Shown here: piece by piece, positions 1 through 9,477 of the stretch
Layout: each line of letters opens with the position of its first letter
Position numbering within the stretch: position 1 is the first letter of the stretch
Assembly (NCBI GenBank): GCA_963723965.1
Contig: CAVRSV010000012.1
Span: forward strand, 248,001-312,000
Source: JARRKC01 sp963723965
GTDB taxonomy: Bacteria > Acidobacteriota > UBA6911 > RPQK01 > JAPXNP01
DNA length: 64,000 nucleotides
Direction of reading: 5' to 3'
Notes under the pieces: generated by a model
What the model was told of the DNA's origin: nothing
Databases searched by the model: none
What the model saw: the letters and a program-made list of their open reading frames with translations, nothing else
Made by a program: the position numbers and the translations under genes

Positions 1-1
1 T

Positions 2-274
2 AGGACCGGCATTGATACTTTCGGTTCTGGCGAGGTCGTGGAAGTGCTCGGCGTCAACCTCGCCTCGACCCCGCAAAGGTGCTACTTGGATGGGAAGGCA
101 TTCGATCCGCAGAAGGCTTTGTCCAGGGAGGCATGGGGCCTGGAGTTCACTCCCGGTCTCAGTGGTATTATCCTTTCGCGGAGGATTTCTGAAAGGGATT
201 TCCCGAGAAAGGGCTGCTGCGCGAATGGATGTCCGCAGGAGCCCGTCGACCCGATCGTAGGTGGCGATCAATGA
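2..274 (+). CDS. Possible 3' end of a gene entering the window
   Basis: This frame is open from the window edge to a TGA at 272-274, giving about 90 residues with no recognisable domain. Codon use looks protein-like up to about position 165 and less so after it. There another frame ends in WYYPFAEDF and a stop, so a frameshift or a decayed gene end is possible. No start lies inside the window apart from a GTG at 38 without a clear ribosome binding site. I do not recognise the product, and it may not be a real gene. Confidence 0.22.
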   Translation, partial: RTGIDTFGSGEVVEVLGVNLASTPQRCYLDGKAFDPQKALSREAWGLEFTPGLSGIILSRRISERDFPRKGCCANGCPQEPVDPIVGGDQ

Positions 275-301
275 TCCCTGATGAGCGGCGGAGATAATCT
301 G

Positions 302-892
302 ATGCATAATGCGAGAACAAGGTGGTTCGGTAAGTTCCGTAACAGGTTGGATCGAGTCGCAACTGAAGGGAGAGGCCTTAGTCGACAGGGACTCGTGATT
401 CTCGTAGGCTGCATTTTTCTGATAGCGTCTTTGATTCGTCCTCCTGGTTCCTCCCAAAGTGGGATCTACGCTTTCATTCCTTATCTGCTAGTCTTCCTTA
501 TATTCCTTGTTGTGTCGTTGATATTGGTCGGACAACGTCCGCGTGTTTTGATGGGTTCTGAAGAACTTGCGCCGGCTTCGAAGTGGAGGGCACTCGGCTG
601 CGCAGCCATATTGTTTGCTGCCCCTTTCTATTTTGGGCCGCTATTCAAAAGCATAGGGAGTCCATTGGGACCGTTTCAATTCAGCCTTTTCGTGATGACA
701 CCCATTCTGGCGCTTTCACTTTGGAAGGACTCGTATGTGGGTATCGTTGTTGCACTACTCGGTGGCGGCTTCCTGAGTTGGATGGGAGTCGATTGGAGAA
801 CCGGTGTGACGGCACTCTTTCTTATTGTGGGCACCGTGCTCGTAGCGGCTGGATGGATCATGGTTCGGCGGAGTGTTCAGAGGTCCTGCTGA
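302..892 (+). CDS. Polytopic membrane protein of unknown function
   Basis: A 196-residue protein with a basic N-terminus (about 40 residues rich in Arg/Lys) followed by about six hydrophobic segments, the first around LVILVGCIFLIASLI and the last around TALFLIVGTVLVAAGW. Almost everything after residue 45 is membrane-embedded. No catalytic motif or family signature is visible. The ATG at 302 is preferred over the in-frame ATG at 281 because a GGAG lies 8 nt before it. The base composition is visibly more AT-rich than the neighbouring genes, which could indicate separate ancestry. The next gene runs convergently. The protein probably sits in the inner membrane, and its role is unknown. Confidence 0.6.
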   Translation: MHNARTRWFGKFRNRLDRVATEGRGLSRQGLVILVGCIFLIASLIRPPGSSQSGIYAFIPYLLVFLIFLVVSLILVGQRPRVLMGSEELAPASKWRALGCAAILFAAPFYFGPLFKSIGSPLGPFQFSLFVMTPILALSLWKDSYVGIVVALLGGGFLSWMGVDWRTGVTALFLIVGTVLVAAGWIMVRRSVQRSC

Positions 893-1032
893 CACGCCCA
901 AGTCGGCTGACATACCGCTACAAATGGAGGCGAAGGCAGCCTGGAGACTGAGACTGTTTATCCCTCTCCTTACGATCGAACGGTCCACTCCCAGTGCGAC
1001 CGGCGTTGACCCAGGCCCCGGCCCAACAGCCG

Positions 1033-1809
1033 TCAGGCGGTCAACTGAAATTGAATCAGCAGTTCCGGACCTTCTCCATACGCTTCGCCGAGGTAACCTC
1101 CCCACCGCTTCACGATCCGGAATCCGTGATCGGCGATCAACTGCTCGAACTCCTGCGGATAGAAGCACCGCATCACCAGAGGCAGAACGATCTCCTCCAA
1201 CATGTCCGAACCTTCGTACCGCCGATAGACCAAATCCGGATAGAGGATGAGGCGGCCCTCGTCCATCTTCCGCCGACGATCCGAACAGGTCACCCTCCCG
1301 CCGGATGTGGCGACCTCCCACTGCAGGTGCTCTCCGGGCGTCGGCCAGCAACGACCGAGTTCTTCCGGCGGATACAGTGGGTTGAAGACGTTGAGGACGC
1401 AGGTGCCTCCCGGTGCCAAATGTCGACTCACACACCGAAAGAGCCCTCCCACTTCACCGTCCGTCTCCAGGTTCTGAAGGACATGAAATGGTGCAAGGAT
1501 CAGATCGAAACGACGCCCGAGGTCGAAGCTCGTAATGTCGCCTTCGGAGACGACAATCCGGCCGCAGGCGATGTTCGCTCGATTTAGCTTCCTCCGGCAG
1601 AGCCGAATCATGGCCGCCGAGCGATCCAGGCCGTGGATGAGTCGGCAATGAGGCGCCAGCGGGATCGTCACCCGCCCCGTCCCACAGCCCAGTTCCAGAA
1701 CGTCCGCCGTGGACGATGGAATGAGGCTCCGATAGAAGGGGACATCGGGCGGAAAGTCCGGATTCAGGTCGTAGAATTCCGCCGCATTGGACCGAAGGTC
1801 ATCATGCAT
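1033..1809 (-). CDS. Class I SAM-dependent methyltransferase
   Basis: A 258-residue cytosolic protein with the Rossmann-fold methyltransferase motif I, VLELGCGTGRVTIPLA, at about residues 37-52. The acidic residue ending strand 2 (HGLDRS) follows, then motif II-like SEGDITSFDLGRRFDLILAP. After these comes the segment typical of Methyltransf_25/11 proteins (LAPGGTCVLNVFNP). Family knowledge predicts transfer of a methyl group from S-adenosylmethionine to a small molecule; the substrate cannot be read from the sequence. The gene stands alone on the minus strand. A RAYT-associated 78-bp repeat lies just upstream of its start, between it and the next minus-strand gene. Confidence 0.85.
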   Translation of the reverse strand: MHDDLRSNAAEFYDLNPDFPPDVPFYRSLIPSSTADVLELGCGTGRVTIPLAPHCRLIHGLDRSAAMIRLCRRKLNRANIACGRIVVSEGDITSFDLGRRFDLILAPFHVLQNLETDGEVGGLFRCVSRHLAPGGTCVLNVFNPLYPPEELGRCWPTPGEHLQWEVATSGGRVTCSDRRRKMDEGRLILYPDLVYRRYEGSDMLEEIVLPLVMRCFYPQEFEQLIADHGFRIVKRWGGYLGEAYGEGPELLIQFQLTA

Positions 1810-1880
1810 GTCGTCGGCTGCCTCGCGCGTGACGGCACAGCCCGGAATCTCGAACCCGTCGGCCCAGTCGACAGGATCCG

Positions 1881-1958
1881 GAAATAGGTGCCAGACCGCC
1901 CCCTGAATCCTTTGTTCGCAGTAGCTTACGATCGAATTACGTGCGTGTCACCTATTTC
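1881..1958 (-). repeat. RAYT-associated 78-bp repeat, copy 1
   Basis: This element begins GAAATAGGTG and ends CACCTATTTC, a perfect 10-bp terminal inverted repeat. Read on the minus strand it matches the four copies near 29.9-32.4 kb, sharing GGTGACACGCACGTAATTC, the CGATCG centre, an AACAAAGGATTC block and the GGTCTGG.ACCTATTTC end. It is intergenic, between the methyltransferase start and the stop codon of the winged-helix protein. It is the only copy far from the RAYT gene, which shows that the family disperses. Confidence 0.85.
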
Positions 1959-1999
1959 ACCAATTCAGCCGCTCCGCGACTTTTTCCGGGACGAGACCT

Positions 2000-4270
2000 T
2001 CAGCGAAAGTGCTCCACCAGCATCAACTCCGACTCTTGCGGTCCCTCGCCGTAGAGAATCCACTTCTCATCGGGCGATACGGTCAGATCGTTGTGGAGCA
2101 GGGGACCATGTCTATGGTGAAGCTCCGTCGATTTTCCGGTGCCCGGGTCGAGAAGGAAGATCCGGAAGTCCAAGTGTGAGAAGGTGGCGAAGTAGATGCC
2201 CTTCGAACCAACGGCGAAATTGCGAAAGCGCACATCGGGCAGCACCTGCTCTTCCCGACGCTGTCCGCCGGTCTCCATGCGCCAGAGTCCGAAGGCGGAG
2301 GCCTTGGTGTAGTAGAGGTATTGTCCGTCCCGGGACTCCAGGCCGAAGACGCCTCCTCCCCTCGTCAACCGGATTGCCTCGCCCCCGTCGGACCGGACCT
2401 TGAAGAGCTGACGGCTTCCGGTCCGGGTCGAGGAAAAGTAGATCCACCGACCGTCTCGTGACCAGGTTCCCTGGTTTTCCTCCGAGGGTTCCGCCGTCAG
2501 TTGGCGAGGAATTCCTCCGTCCGCATCCAACAGCCACAGGTCCCAATTACCCGAGTGCTGCGAGTCGAAGACGATCCTGCGCCCGTCCGGCGCCCAGCGC
2601 GGAGTCCCGCACCACTCCTCGAAAAACGTCATCCGAACCGGATTCGAGCCATCACTGCGGCATTTCCAGATGCTGGTCGGTCCGTCTCTGTTGGACTCGA
2701 AAACGATCTCGGTTCCGTCCGGTGAAATATCGGGATTGCCTTCTCCGGCGAACGAGCCGATCAGCCGTTCCGATTCGGAGCCCGGATCCGCTCCCACCAG
2801 GACCCTTCGGATGTCGGTCGAAGCCGCCGTCGACTGCTCGAAAACCAGCCTGTCACCCCAGATGTCCAGTTCACCTGCACCCTGCCCCGGGCCGGCCACG
2901 GCATGGTTCCTGCCGGTCTCCACTTCGACGCGCCAGACCTGCGGCAAAGAGCCTGTCTGCCATGCACTGTAGACGATGGCCCTTCCGTCGGAGGTCCAGA
3001 TCGGGCGCGTGGCCGCCGCAGCCGCCAGCCCGGTCACCCGGCGTGCCACTCCTCCCTCGATGTCTTGGACCCAGACGTCGATCTTCATCCCGATCCTGGA
3101 TCCTTCGCGCAGAAAGGCGATCTGCCTCCCATCCGGTGAAAACTCCGCGGCGAAATCGCCTCGGCTGTCCTCGGGTGGGTGTGTCAGGACCTTCTTTTCG
3201 AGAGTCTTCATCGAGAGCCGTACAATTCGGGCGGGGCCTCCGGCCGCTTCCACCTCCGAATAAACCAACGTATCTGCGTCCGGGGCCGGGGACCAGCTCA
3301 CGCGATAGAGCGGATCATTGGCGGCAAGCAGGAGGTTTCCTTTTCGGTCGATCAACTTCCGCTCCGGGCCGCCCAGCGAGGGTACGAGGTAGATGGAGGC
3401 CCCTCCGCCCGCAAACAGCCGCGTGAAGGCGATCAGGCGGCCGTCGGGAGACCAAGCGGGAGAGCGGTCTTCAGCCGGATGAAACGTCAACCGCAGGGGT
3501 GCGGCTCCTTTCCCCAGCCCCTTTACATAGATGTCCCAGTTCTCCCGATCCGGACCGTCCCAGCCAAAGGCGATTCGCTCGCCGTCCGGCGAAAAGCTGG
3601 GGAATCGCTTGACCCCTCCCTCCACAGTAAAAGGCGTGACCGTCAGCCGTGCGGACTCGGATGGATCCAGGCTTCCATCCGATCGCCAGAGCAAAGCCCC
3701 CGTCAGCAGGGCGAGGATCACCACGACCGCGAGAAACGTGGCCCAGACGGGCCATCGGGCCGCCTTGCGGGAGATTGCTTCCGGACCTGTATGGGCCCGA
3801 TTACGGGGCCAAGGTTCCTCCTCAGCCGTTTCCCGACGGAGAAATTCGAGGACCACTCGACGGTTCGGGCTTGTCTCACCGTCGGGATGAACGACTCCAG
3901 TCCTTCCCGCCCCCGACTGCTCGAGGGCCTGGTAGTGCGGCTCTTCGCGGGCCGGAATCGCGAAAGCCACCTCGGCGATAAGACGGTATCCGCGTCTGGG
4001 GATGGTTTCGATGAAGCGCGGCTGTCGAGCGTCGTCTCCCAACAGGTGTCGAATCTGATTGATCGAATACGTTACCGCACCATCGGTGACAATGGAATCG
4101 GGCCACAGAGCCCGGATCAGCCGATCCTTCGAAACCACATCACCGGCATGCTCGGCGAGGTAGACGAGGACGTCCATCGCCCGGGGCTCGAGGTGACGGG
4201 ATTCCTCCTCCCGCTCGATACGGTTCAAGGCCGGTTCGACCCGCCATCCGCCGACCCAGAAGGTCTTCAC
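2000..4270 (-). CDS. Winged-helix DNA-binding protein with TM segment and TolB-like (PD40) propeller
   Basis: A 756-residue one-component regulator. Residues about 1-100 are an OmpR/CadC-type winged helix (LEPRAMDVLVYLAEHAGDVV, then INQIRHLLGDD and ETIPRRGYRLIA). A linker of about 70 residues precedes one membrane helix (ATFLAVVVILALLTGALLW, about residues 173-192). The C-terminal half carries repeated PD40/WD40 strands such as FSPDGERIAFGWD, WSPDGRLIAFTR and ISPDGTEIVFESNRD. CadC-like topology implies cytoplasmic DNA binding with a periplasmic propeller sensor; this is inference. The GTG at 4270 is chosen because GGGAGG lies 5 nt upstream, whereas the longer open frame to 4498 has no such signal. 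Its target genes are unknown. It is transcribed divergently from the exported protein at 4630. Confidence 0.85.
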   Translation of the reverse strand: MKTFWVGGWRVEPALNRIEREEESRHLEPRAMDVLVYLAEHAGDVVSKDRLIRALWPDSIVTDGAVTYSINQIRHLLGDDARQPRFIETIPRRGYRLIAEVAFAIPAREEPHYQALEQSGAGRTGVVHPDGETSPNRRVVLEFLRRETAEEEPWPRNRAHTGPEAISRKAARWPVWATFLAVVVILALLTGALLWRSDGSLDPSESARLTVTPFTVEGGVKRFPSFSPDGERIAFGWDGPDRENWDIYVKGLGKGAAPLRLTFHPAEDRSPAWSPDGRLIAFTRLFAGGGASIYLVPSLGGPERKLIDRKGNLLLAANDPLYRVSWSPAPDADTLVYSEVEAAGGPARIVRLSMKTLEKKVLTHPPEDSRGDFAAEFSPDGRQIAFLREGSRIGMKIDVWVQDIEGGVARRVTGLAAAAATRPIWTSDGRAIVYSAWQTGSLPQVWRVEVETGRNHAVAGPGQGAGELDIWGDRLVFEQSTAASTDIRRVLVGADPGSESERLIGSFAGEGNPDISPDGTEIVFESNRDGPTSIWKCRSDGSNPVRMTFFEEWCGTPRWAPDGRRIVFDSQHSGNWDLWLLDADGGIPRQLTAEPSEENQGTWSRDGRWIYFSSTRTGSRQLFKVRSDGGEAIRLTRGGGVFGLESRDGQYLYYTKASAFGLWRMETGGQRREEQVLPDVRFRNFAVGSKGIYFATFSHLDFRIFLLDPGTGKSTELHHRHGPLLHNDLTVSPDEKWILYGEGPQESELMLVEHFR

Positions 4271-4629
4271 ATCCGCCTCCCGCTGCTGGACTCTTGCCCA
4301 AAGGCAAAACAGTCGGCCATCAGGGACCGAATTCCCCGCCGCCGGGTTTCGAAGGGAGGGCGAAAGTGAGTCCGGGCCTCCCCGTTTTCGCCCGGGGCAA
4401 ACCGGAATCCAGCGCACGTTGCCTTGAATTGTAACGCTTGTGGGACCACCTGGAAACTCCACAGTCACTTCTCCCAGTGGGTTCCCAAGAGAATCCAACA
4501 GAAACCTAAGCCTTTCCTACAGACTTCCCGACCCGACACGGCCGACCATGCTGCTTGCCGAGCGATTCGTGCCAACGACGAGTCGCGGATCAGCACTGCC
4601 TTCACCGCAGGCAGGAATGGAGGGTAGAG
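4271..4629. other. Divergent intergenic region
   Basis: This 359-bp gap lies between two genes starting in opposite directions, so it must hold both promoters. The minus-strand frame stays open to 4498 but lacks a ribosome binding site there. A GC hairpin (CCCCG / CGGGG around 4380-4400) is visible. I found no convincing -35/-10 pair, RNA or repeat. Confidence 0.4.
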
Positions 4630-5367
4630 ATGAGGTTGCATCGATGGTTTTCCGTGCTCTTTGTCGTCATTCTGTTGTGCGCGACGGCCGCTCCACTGGC
4701 GGTCCAGGGTCCGCCGCCAAACGATCACTGGGTGATGCGGCCGTGCCCGCAGGAGAGCGGGGTCTGCTTCCAGGCCACAACAGAGGTGGGCTTCATGCTC
4801 GAGCCGCCCGCGTTCTGGGGACCCGCCTGGGGTCCCGAGTGGGACGACGGAGACGGCATTCCGGAAGTCATCTTCTATTTCTACAACTATCCGGAGGGGA
4901 ACAGCTGGTACAAGAACGGCCCCAAGGACCGTGTCCAGCGTCATGGAAGCAACCCGGCGACACCCGTTCTGTGGTGCGACTCCAGCCGCTTTGCGGCACT
5001 GGGCGTCGACCTCGGGACCTTCGTTGCCACGATGTTCAAGTATTTCGCCTCGCCCGATGCTCTCGCCCTGATCAAAGACGACCTGACGGAAATCTGGGAA
5101 GCGGGGTCGGATTTCGCGGACCTGGGCGGCTGTTTCGTCGGCGTCGGCCGGTACCAGGAGAACTACGTGATCCAGCACCCTTATCCGGGTGACTACGACC
5201 AGTTCAACTGGGAGGCGCAAGTGGTCGGCGTCGCCAGCGACAGAGAGGGGACAGAGTACAACATCAAGTTCCGTTTGAAGATGCAGGAGCCGCGCAACAT
5301 CGCCTGGCCGGAGGGCCTTCACCTGCAGCACATCGAATTCACATCGACACCGATCGTGCCCCGATGA
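4630..5367 (+). CDS. Exported protein of unknown function
   Basis: A 245-residue protein that begins MRLHRW and has a classical signal peptide (SVLFVVILLCATAAPLAVQG), so it is predicted to be secreted or periplasmic. The mature part is rich in Trp, Tyr, Phe and Asp (EPPAFWGPAWGPEWDDGDG; YFYNYPEGNSWYKNG) and has four cysteines that could form disulphides. There are no recognisable catalytic motifs. The ATG at 4630 is preferred over the upstream in-frame ATG at 4555 because GGAGGG precedes it and the signal peptide then starts correctly. I cannot assign a family. Confidence 0.65.
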   Translation: MRLHRWFSVLFVVILLCATAAPLAVQGPPPNDHWVMRPCPQESGVCFQATTEVGFMLEPPAFWGPAWGPEWDDGDGIPEVIFYFYNYPEGNSWYKNGPKDRVQRHGSNPATPVLWCDSSRFAALGVDLGTFVATMFKYFASPDALALIKDDLTEIWEAGSDFADLGGCFVGVGRYQENYVIQHPYPGDYDQFNWEAQVVGVASDREGTEYNIKFRLKMQEPRNIAWPEGLHLQHIEFTSTPIVPR

Positions 5368-5508
5368 TCGACGTGCGCAAGCCCCGACTCGAGCACGGGG
5401 GCAACTGAGAACGGCCGCCCCACGCCGCGGGGAATTTCGATGGCGGAGCCCCCCCACCGGCACAGTCGGTACCTCCGCCTGGCAGCGAGCCGCAAGCTTG
5501 CTGCGAAG

Positions 5509-5546
5509 GGAGCCGGCGAATCAGACCGCCTGAGGAAACCGGCTCC
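5509..5546. other. Inverted repeat in the 5.4-5.65 kb gap
   Basis: GGAGCCGG at 5509-5516 is repeated in inverted form as CCGGCTCC at 5539-5546, with a 22-nt loop. It lies in the 282-bp gap between two convergent genes, so it could end transcription from either side, but no T-tract follows on either strand. The rest of the gap shows no gene. Confidence 0.4.
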
Positions 5547-5649
5547 CCGATCAGTCTCGCGGCGAGGGGAGAACCGGGGGAGTCGTCCGGGCCGACGAGG
5601 CATTCGCGGCTGCTGTCTGAGGTGGACGAGTTGGCGGCCCCGGTCCGAT

Positions 5650-6738
5650 TCACCCGGCCGGCACGATCGGCATCGTTGCGAACTGGCCGGGGCGGGTCTG
5701 AATGACCGTCGCGGCCACGCGGCCCTCGAAAGAGACCCGCAGAATCCCCGTGAACGTGGTCAGATCGAGGGTAGGATTCCATCCTGCGAATTCACCGACG
5801 AACTTCGCCAGATGACCCAGAGCCGGCAGTTCGACGGTCGTCGTGGCAAGCAGAACTCCGGCCGGATTCCGGAGGGTCAGGGTCAACACGATCGCCCGGC
5901 TCTCCAAATTCGTCACGGCAATGCCCGTATCCACCGTTTCATCCGCCGCGTCCTTGCGTACCTCCAGGGGAGCGGAAAAGCCGCTCTGAGAGACGGTGCT
6001 CGCCCCCACGCCGGCCAGCCCGGAACTGCCCCCGAAAAGGACGATTCCCGCCAGGGGTCGATCCGACAGGACCCGGACCGAGCCCACGGTCAGGGATCCC
6101 GACCCGTCGGTCTCCAGTTTCCGCATTCCGGAAGCGGGAACGGACAGATCGAGAACGCCGTCGGCAGGCACCGGTTCGTGGGAAACAGAGTCGGTGAAAG
6201 TGATGGGACGTGCCCGGCCATCGTCCCCCAGGAGCACCAGATGGGCCTGCGTCTCAGCCGAGTCGTCCAGACTGAACAGGACGACCTGACTGAACAGACC
6301 GAGCCCGTCTGCGAACTGGGCAAACTCCAGTCCGTGCCGCTGAAACAGCGCCGTCCCCCCAAGGCTCCCGCCCGAATTTGAGATGGCTTCGAGGCTCGCT
6401 GTGAATCCTTCCGGGCGCGCGGACGCGGACGCGAATGCCAACACCCCCTCGCCCCCGGTCAGAAGAATTGCATTCGCTGCATTCAGGCGGGGGCTCGTGA
6501 ACTCGCTGGACCCGATCCAGATCGCTCCCTCGCCAAAACCGCTGAGGGCGCCCTGGGAATCGAAGATGAGCTCCACCGATCCGGTCGCGTACTGCGGCTG
6601 GTTTCCGCACTCGAGCCCAAAGGGCGATCCGCCACAGAAACCAAGCGTCATCCAAACCTCAAACCGGACCGTCTGCTGGGCCAGCAGCGGCTGGCCTGTC
6701 AGAAGCATGACGAAGACTCCCATCCCCCAGGCTCTCAT
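5650..6738 (-). CDS. Exported protein of unknown function
   Basis: A 362-residue protein with an N-terminal signal peptide (MGVFVMLLTGQPLLAQQ). The mature region is beta-rich, with many Gly, Ser and Val residues and four cysteines only near the N-terminus (CGGSPFGLEC). The C-terminal third (residues about 255-362) reads like a fibronectin or Ig-type beta sandwich ending in a segment about rejecting deviations (RVSFEGRVAATVIQTRPGQF). Similar exported proteins are common in Acidobacteriota, from general knowledge of such genomes. No enzymatic motif is seen. It lies downstream of the kinase-propeller gene on the same strand, 44 nt after it, so co-transcription is possible. Confidence 0.6.
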   Translation of the reverse strand: MRAWGMGVFVMLLTGQPLLAQQTVRFEVWMTLGFCGGSPFGLECGNQPQYATGSVELIFDSQGALSGFGEGAIWIGSSEFTSPRLNAANAILLTGGEGVLAFASASARPEGFTASLEAISNSGGSLGGTALFQRHGLEFAQFADGLGLFSQVVLFSLDDSAETQAHLVLLGDDGRARPITFTDSVSHEPVPADGVLDLSVPASGMRKLETDGSGSLTVGSVRVLSDRPLAGIVLFGGSSGLAGVGASTVSQSGFSAPLEVRKDAADETVDTGIAVTNLESRAIVLTLTLRNPAGVLLATTTVELPALGHLAKFVGEFAGWNPTLDLTTFTGILRVSFEGRVAATVIQTRPGQFATMPIVPAG

Positions 6739-6782
6739 TCTCCCATCTCCTTTCGATTACCTTCCCCCAACTTCAAGGCTTT

Positions 6783-9428
6783 CTATTGGCCGACGGGCTT
6801 GAAGCGCCAGATGTGCGCCTGTATCGGTTCCGCCTGGGCCAGAATGCGGCCGTCATCTGTCCACTTGGACTGCATGATGTCACCCGTGAAGTTCAGCGGG
6901 ATCTTCTGGACTCTCCCGGTCGCCAAGTCCAGTACAGCCGCGCTGAAAAACCACGAGTCCGGCTCGGTCACCCCAATCACAAGCTGGCCGTCCTGGTTGA
7001 GACTGTGTTCTCCCAAAGGCAGCGGATCAAGTATTGCGTCGTCTTGAATTTGGATTCGTTGCGGTGATCCGCCCGAAAGCGGGAATCGAAACAAAGTCTC
7101 TCCGGATCTTTCCAGCGAGTTGATAATGAGATCTTTTCCGTTCGGATCCACCACGACGCCGTCTCCCGGCGCGACCTTCTGCGGTTTCCCGTCGTCGACG
7201 GAGATAGCCCAGATAGCTCCCTGCGCCGAGTAGTACAGGGTCTGGCCGTCGCGTGAAGACGCGAGGCTGGTCACGTAGTTTCCCTTGCACCCCTGCAAGC
7301 GGCGCGAAATGCGCCCGTCTTCAGCCGAAGCGACGACAATCGTCTGCTCGGAACCGGTTCGCGCCACGAAGGCGACTTGGCCCCCCGGAAGCAGGGTCGC
7401 CGGCAGCCGCGTTTCTTCCTTGGTATCGGAAAACGGAAAGAAATTTCGGCCGGGCTTACCAATCAATAGCCGGGAACGGCCCGAATCCAGCGCGGGGATG
7501 AGGAAACGACCATCCGGGAACTCTACCGGTGCGGAAATAGCAACAGAGAATGCCGGTGACGTTGCGAGAACTTCGGGAGCGCCTCCGGAAGTGGGAAACC
7601 GAAGGATCTGGTAAGGCCTTTCCACCTGATCTGCGTAGAGGCTGCCGTCGGGCCCCATGTCCAGGCTCCAGGGAGGGGTAGTCAGGCTCATCAGCACCCG
7701 GACCTGTCCCGAGCCTGAGCGTGGAATAGCCACGATCTGGTGTAGGTTTCCCGATGGTAGATCGATCAAGACTGAACGATTGTCCGGGGGGAGCGCCATC
7801 GGAAAACCTGCAGTCGTGAGACGGATCGGCAACTGGGGGGCCAGCCGGCGCGTCTGACCGCTGGCAAAGTCGATGGCGTACAAGTTCGGCGATGCCCCCG
7901 CTGCCGCGCCCGTGTCCCATCCATAAAAGACCGCCTCCTTTCCGTCCGGGAAGGCGCGATACATGGCGACGGGATAGGTCGGTGCGATCCATGCCCTCAG
8001 AGGCTCAATCCGTCCGGAGTCCGGCCAGAAATGATAGAGCCTGTCTCGCCTTTCCTCATCAACCTGCCAGATCAGCAGACTTCCATCCGGGAGTGGCTCG
8101 GGGCCGGCCGCGTCTTTCAGAACCAGTCTCTCGTCGCCTCCGAGAGAGGGAACACGGTAGATCCCCTGAGGTAACTTGTTCATAATCCGATCGAGATACA
8201 GCTTAGAGCCGTCAGGGGACCACGCGATTTTATCCACCGTGCCGACGGATCGGTCACCGGTAAGAACTGTCCAGTTGCCTGAATCGGGATTGACCACGGC
8301 CACCTGCGTCTGGTTGTCCACCATTGCCAGAAAGGCCAGCGTGCGTCCATCAGGAGAAACGCGAGGCCCGAAGGCAATGCTCGAACCGGCGAGCAGGTCG
8401 CCCGACCACCTCGGATTCTGCGTCGCCTCCCGGCCGCGAATCCACCACCCGGCGATAGCGGCAAGACAAATCAGCACCACCGAAGCCGCCACCCACGACA
8501 CGGCACCCTGTCGGGCCGATCGTAGCGGCGTCCCTCCGCCCTGCGCTGACGCTTCAGCATCCACCGCTGCGCCTGAGATCGCCTCTTCGATCGAGATGCG
8601 TGCGTCGCCGATGTCGCGCACTCTTTGCTTCGGGTCTTTCATCAGGCAACGGCGAATCAACGCGTGGACGCGGGACGAGGTCGCCGCCGGCAGTCTGGAA
8701 CAGTCCGGTTCGGACGTCACCACCGAGGCCAGAACGTCGGTTACCGTATCGCCCTCAAACGGCTTGCGGCCGCTGAGCATCTCGAAGAGCACCACGCCGA
8801 ACGACCAGATGTCCGTCCGCTTGTCCACGGGCTTGCCCCGGGCTTGCTCCGGACTCATGTAGGCCGCCGTGCCCAGGATCATTCCCGCCTGCGTTGCCGC
8901 CATCGACAGCGTCGGCGATCGCGAGACTCCGTTCGACTCCGTCTTCGAGACCGGGTCCTCCAGGGCCTTGGCCAAGCCAAAGTCCAGCACCTTGACCTTG
9001 CCGTCCGGGTTCAGCTTGATGTTGGCCGGCTTCAGGTCCCGGTGGATGATGCCCTTCTCATGAGCATCTTCCAGCGCTTCGGTGACCTGGCGTGCGATGG
9101 GCAGCGCTTCCTCCAGCGGAATGGGACCTCGGGCGATCCGCTCCGATAGATCCTCCCCTTCCACCAGTTCCATGACCAGGACCCGGGTCCCGTTCGATTC
9201 CTCCAGTCCGTAGATCGAGGCGATGTTGGGATGATTGAGGGAAGCCAGCACCTGAGCTTCCCGCTCGAAGCGGCCCATGCGCTGCTCGTCCTGCGCAAAG
9301 ACCGGGGGCAGGACCTTCAGCGCCACCTGACGGTTCAGCCGGGTGTCGGTGGCCCGATACACCTCGCCCATTCCTCCGGCACCGAGCTTGTCGGTGATCT
9401 CGTAATGGGCGACCGATTTTCCAATCAT
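6783..9428 (-). CDS. Pkn2-type Ser/Thr protein kinase with C-terminal PD40 propeller
   Basis: A protein of 881 residues. Residues about 9-270 form a complete Hanks-type kinase: glycine loop LGAGGMGEVYRA, catalytic Lys in VALKVL (K38), HRD in IIHRDLKPAN (129-131), DFG in VLDFGLAK (149-151) and APE-like MSPEQARG. A membrane helix (SWVAASVVLICLAAIAGWWI, about 311-330) separates it from an extracytoplasmic beta-propeller with VSPDGRTLAFLA and WSPDGSKLYLD repeats. This is the standard acidobacterial receptor-kinase layout. Its ligand and substrates are unknown. The start at 9428 places MIGKSVAHYEIT at the N-terminus. There is no Shine-Dalgarno sequence, and the predicted promoter would give a very short leader. 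Confidence 0.93.
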   Translation of the reverse strand: MIGKSVAHYEITDKLGAGGMGEVYRATDTRLNRQVALKVLPPVFAQDEQRMGRFEREAQVLASLNHPNIASIYGLEESNGTRVLVMELVEGEDLSERIARGPIPLEEALPIARQVTEALEDAHEKGIIHRDLKPANIKLNPDGKVKVLDFGLAKALEDPVSKTESNGVSRSPTLSMAATQAGMILGTAAYMSPEQARGKPVDKRTDIWSFGVVLFEMLSGRKPFEGDTVTDVLASVVTSEPDCSRLPAATSSRVHALIRRCLMKDPKQRVRDIGDARISIEEAISGAAVDAEASAQGGGTPLRSARQGAVSWVAASVVLICLAAIAGWWIRGREATQNPRWSGDLLAGSSIAFGPRVSPDGRTLAFLAMVDNQTQVAVVNPDSGNWTVLTGDRSVGTVDKIAWSPDGSKLYLDRIMNKLPQGIYRVPSLGGDERLVLKDAAGPEPLPDGSLLIWQVDEERRDRLYHFWPDSGRIEPLRAWIAPTYPVAMYRAFPDGKEAVFYGWDTGAAAGASPNLYAIDFASGQTRRLAPQLPIRLTTAGFPMALPPDNRSVLIDLPSGNLHQIVAIPRSGSGQVRVLMSLTTPPWSLDMGPDGSLYADQVERPYQILRFPTSGGAPEVLATSPAFSVAISAPVEFPDGRFLIPALDSGRSRLLIGKPGRNFFPFSDTKEETRLPATLLPGGQVAFVARTGSEQTIVVASAEDGRISRRLQGCKGNYVTSLASSRDGQTLYYSAQGAIWAISVDDGKPQKVAPGDGVVVDPNGKDLIINSLERSGETLFRFPLSGGSPQRIQIQDDAILDPLPLGEHSLNQDGQLVIGVTEPDSWFFSAAVLDLATGRVQKIPLNFTGDIMQSKWTDDGRILAQAEPIQAHIWRFKPVGQ

Positions 9429-9440
9429 GGGAGAGAATAT

Positions 9441-9477
9441 GATCGATATGATAATTCGTATCGACACATTAATTCAA
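9441..9477 (-). promoter_or_regulatory. Predicted promoter of the kinase-propeller gene
   Basis: On the minus strand a TTGAAT (9472-9477) and a TATCAT (9448-9453) are separated by 18 nt, followed by the kinase start codon about 20 nt later. An inverted repeat TCGATA...TATCGA (9443-9464) overlaps the -10 region and could be an operator. The segment is strikingly AT-rich for this genome. The sequence is seen directly; its function is inferred. Confidence 0.5.
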
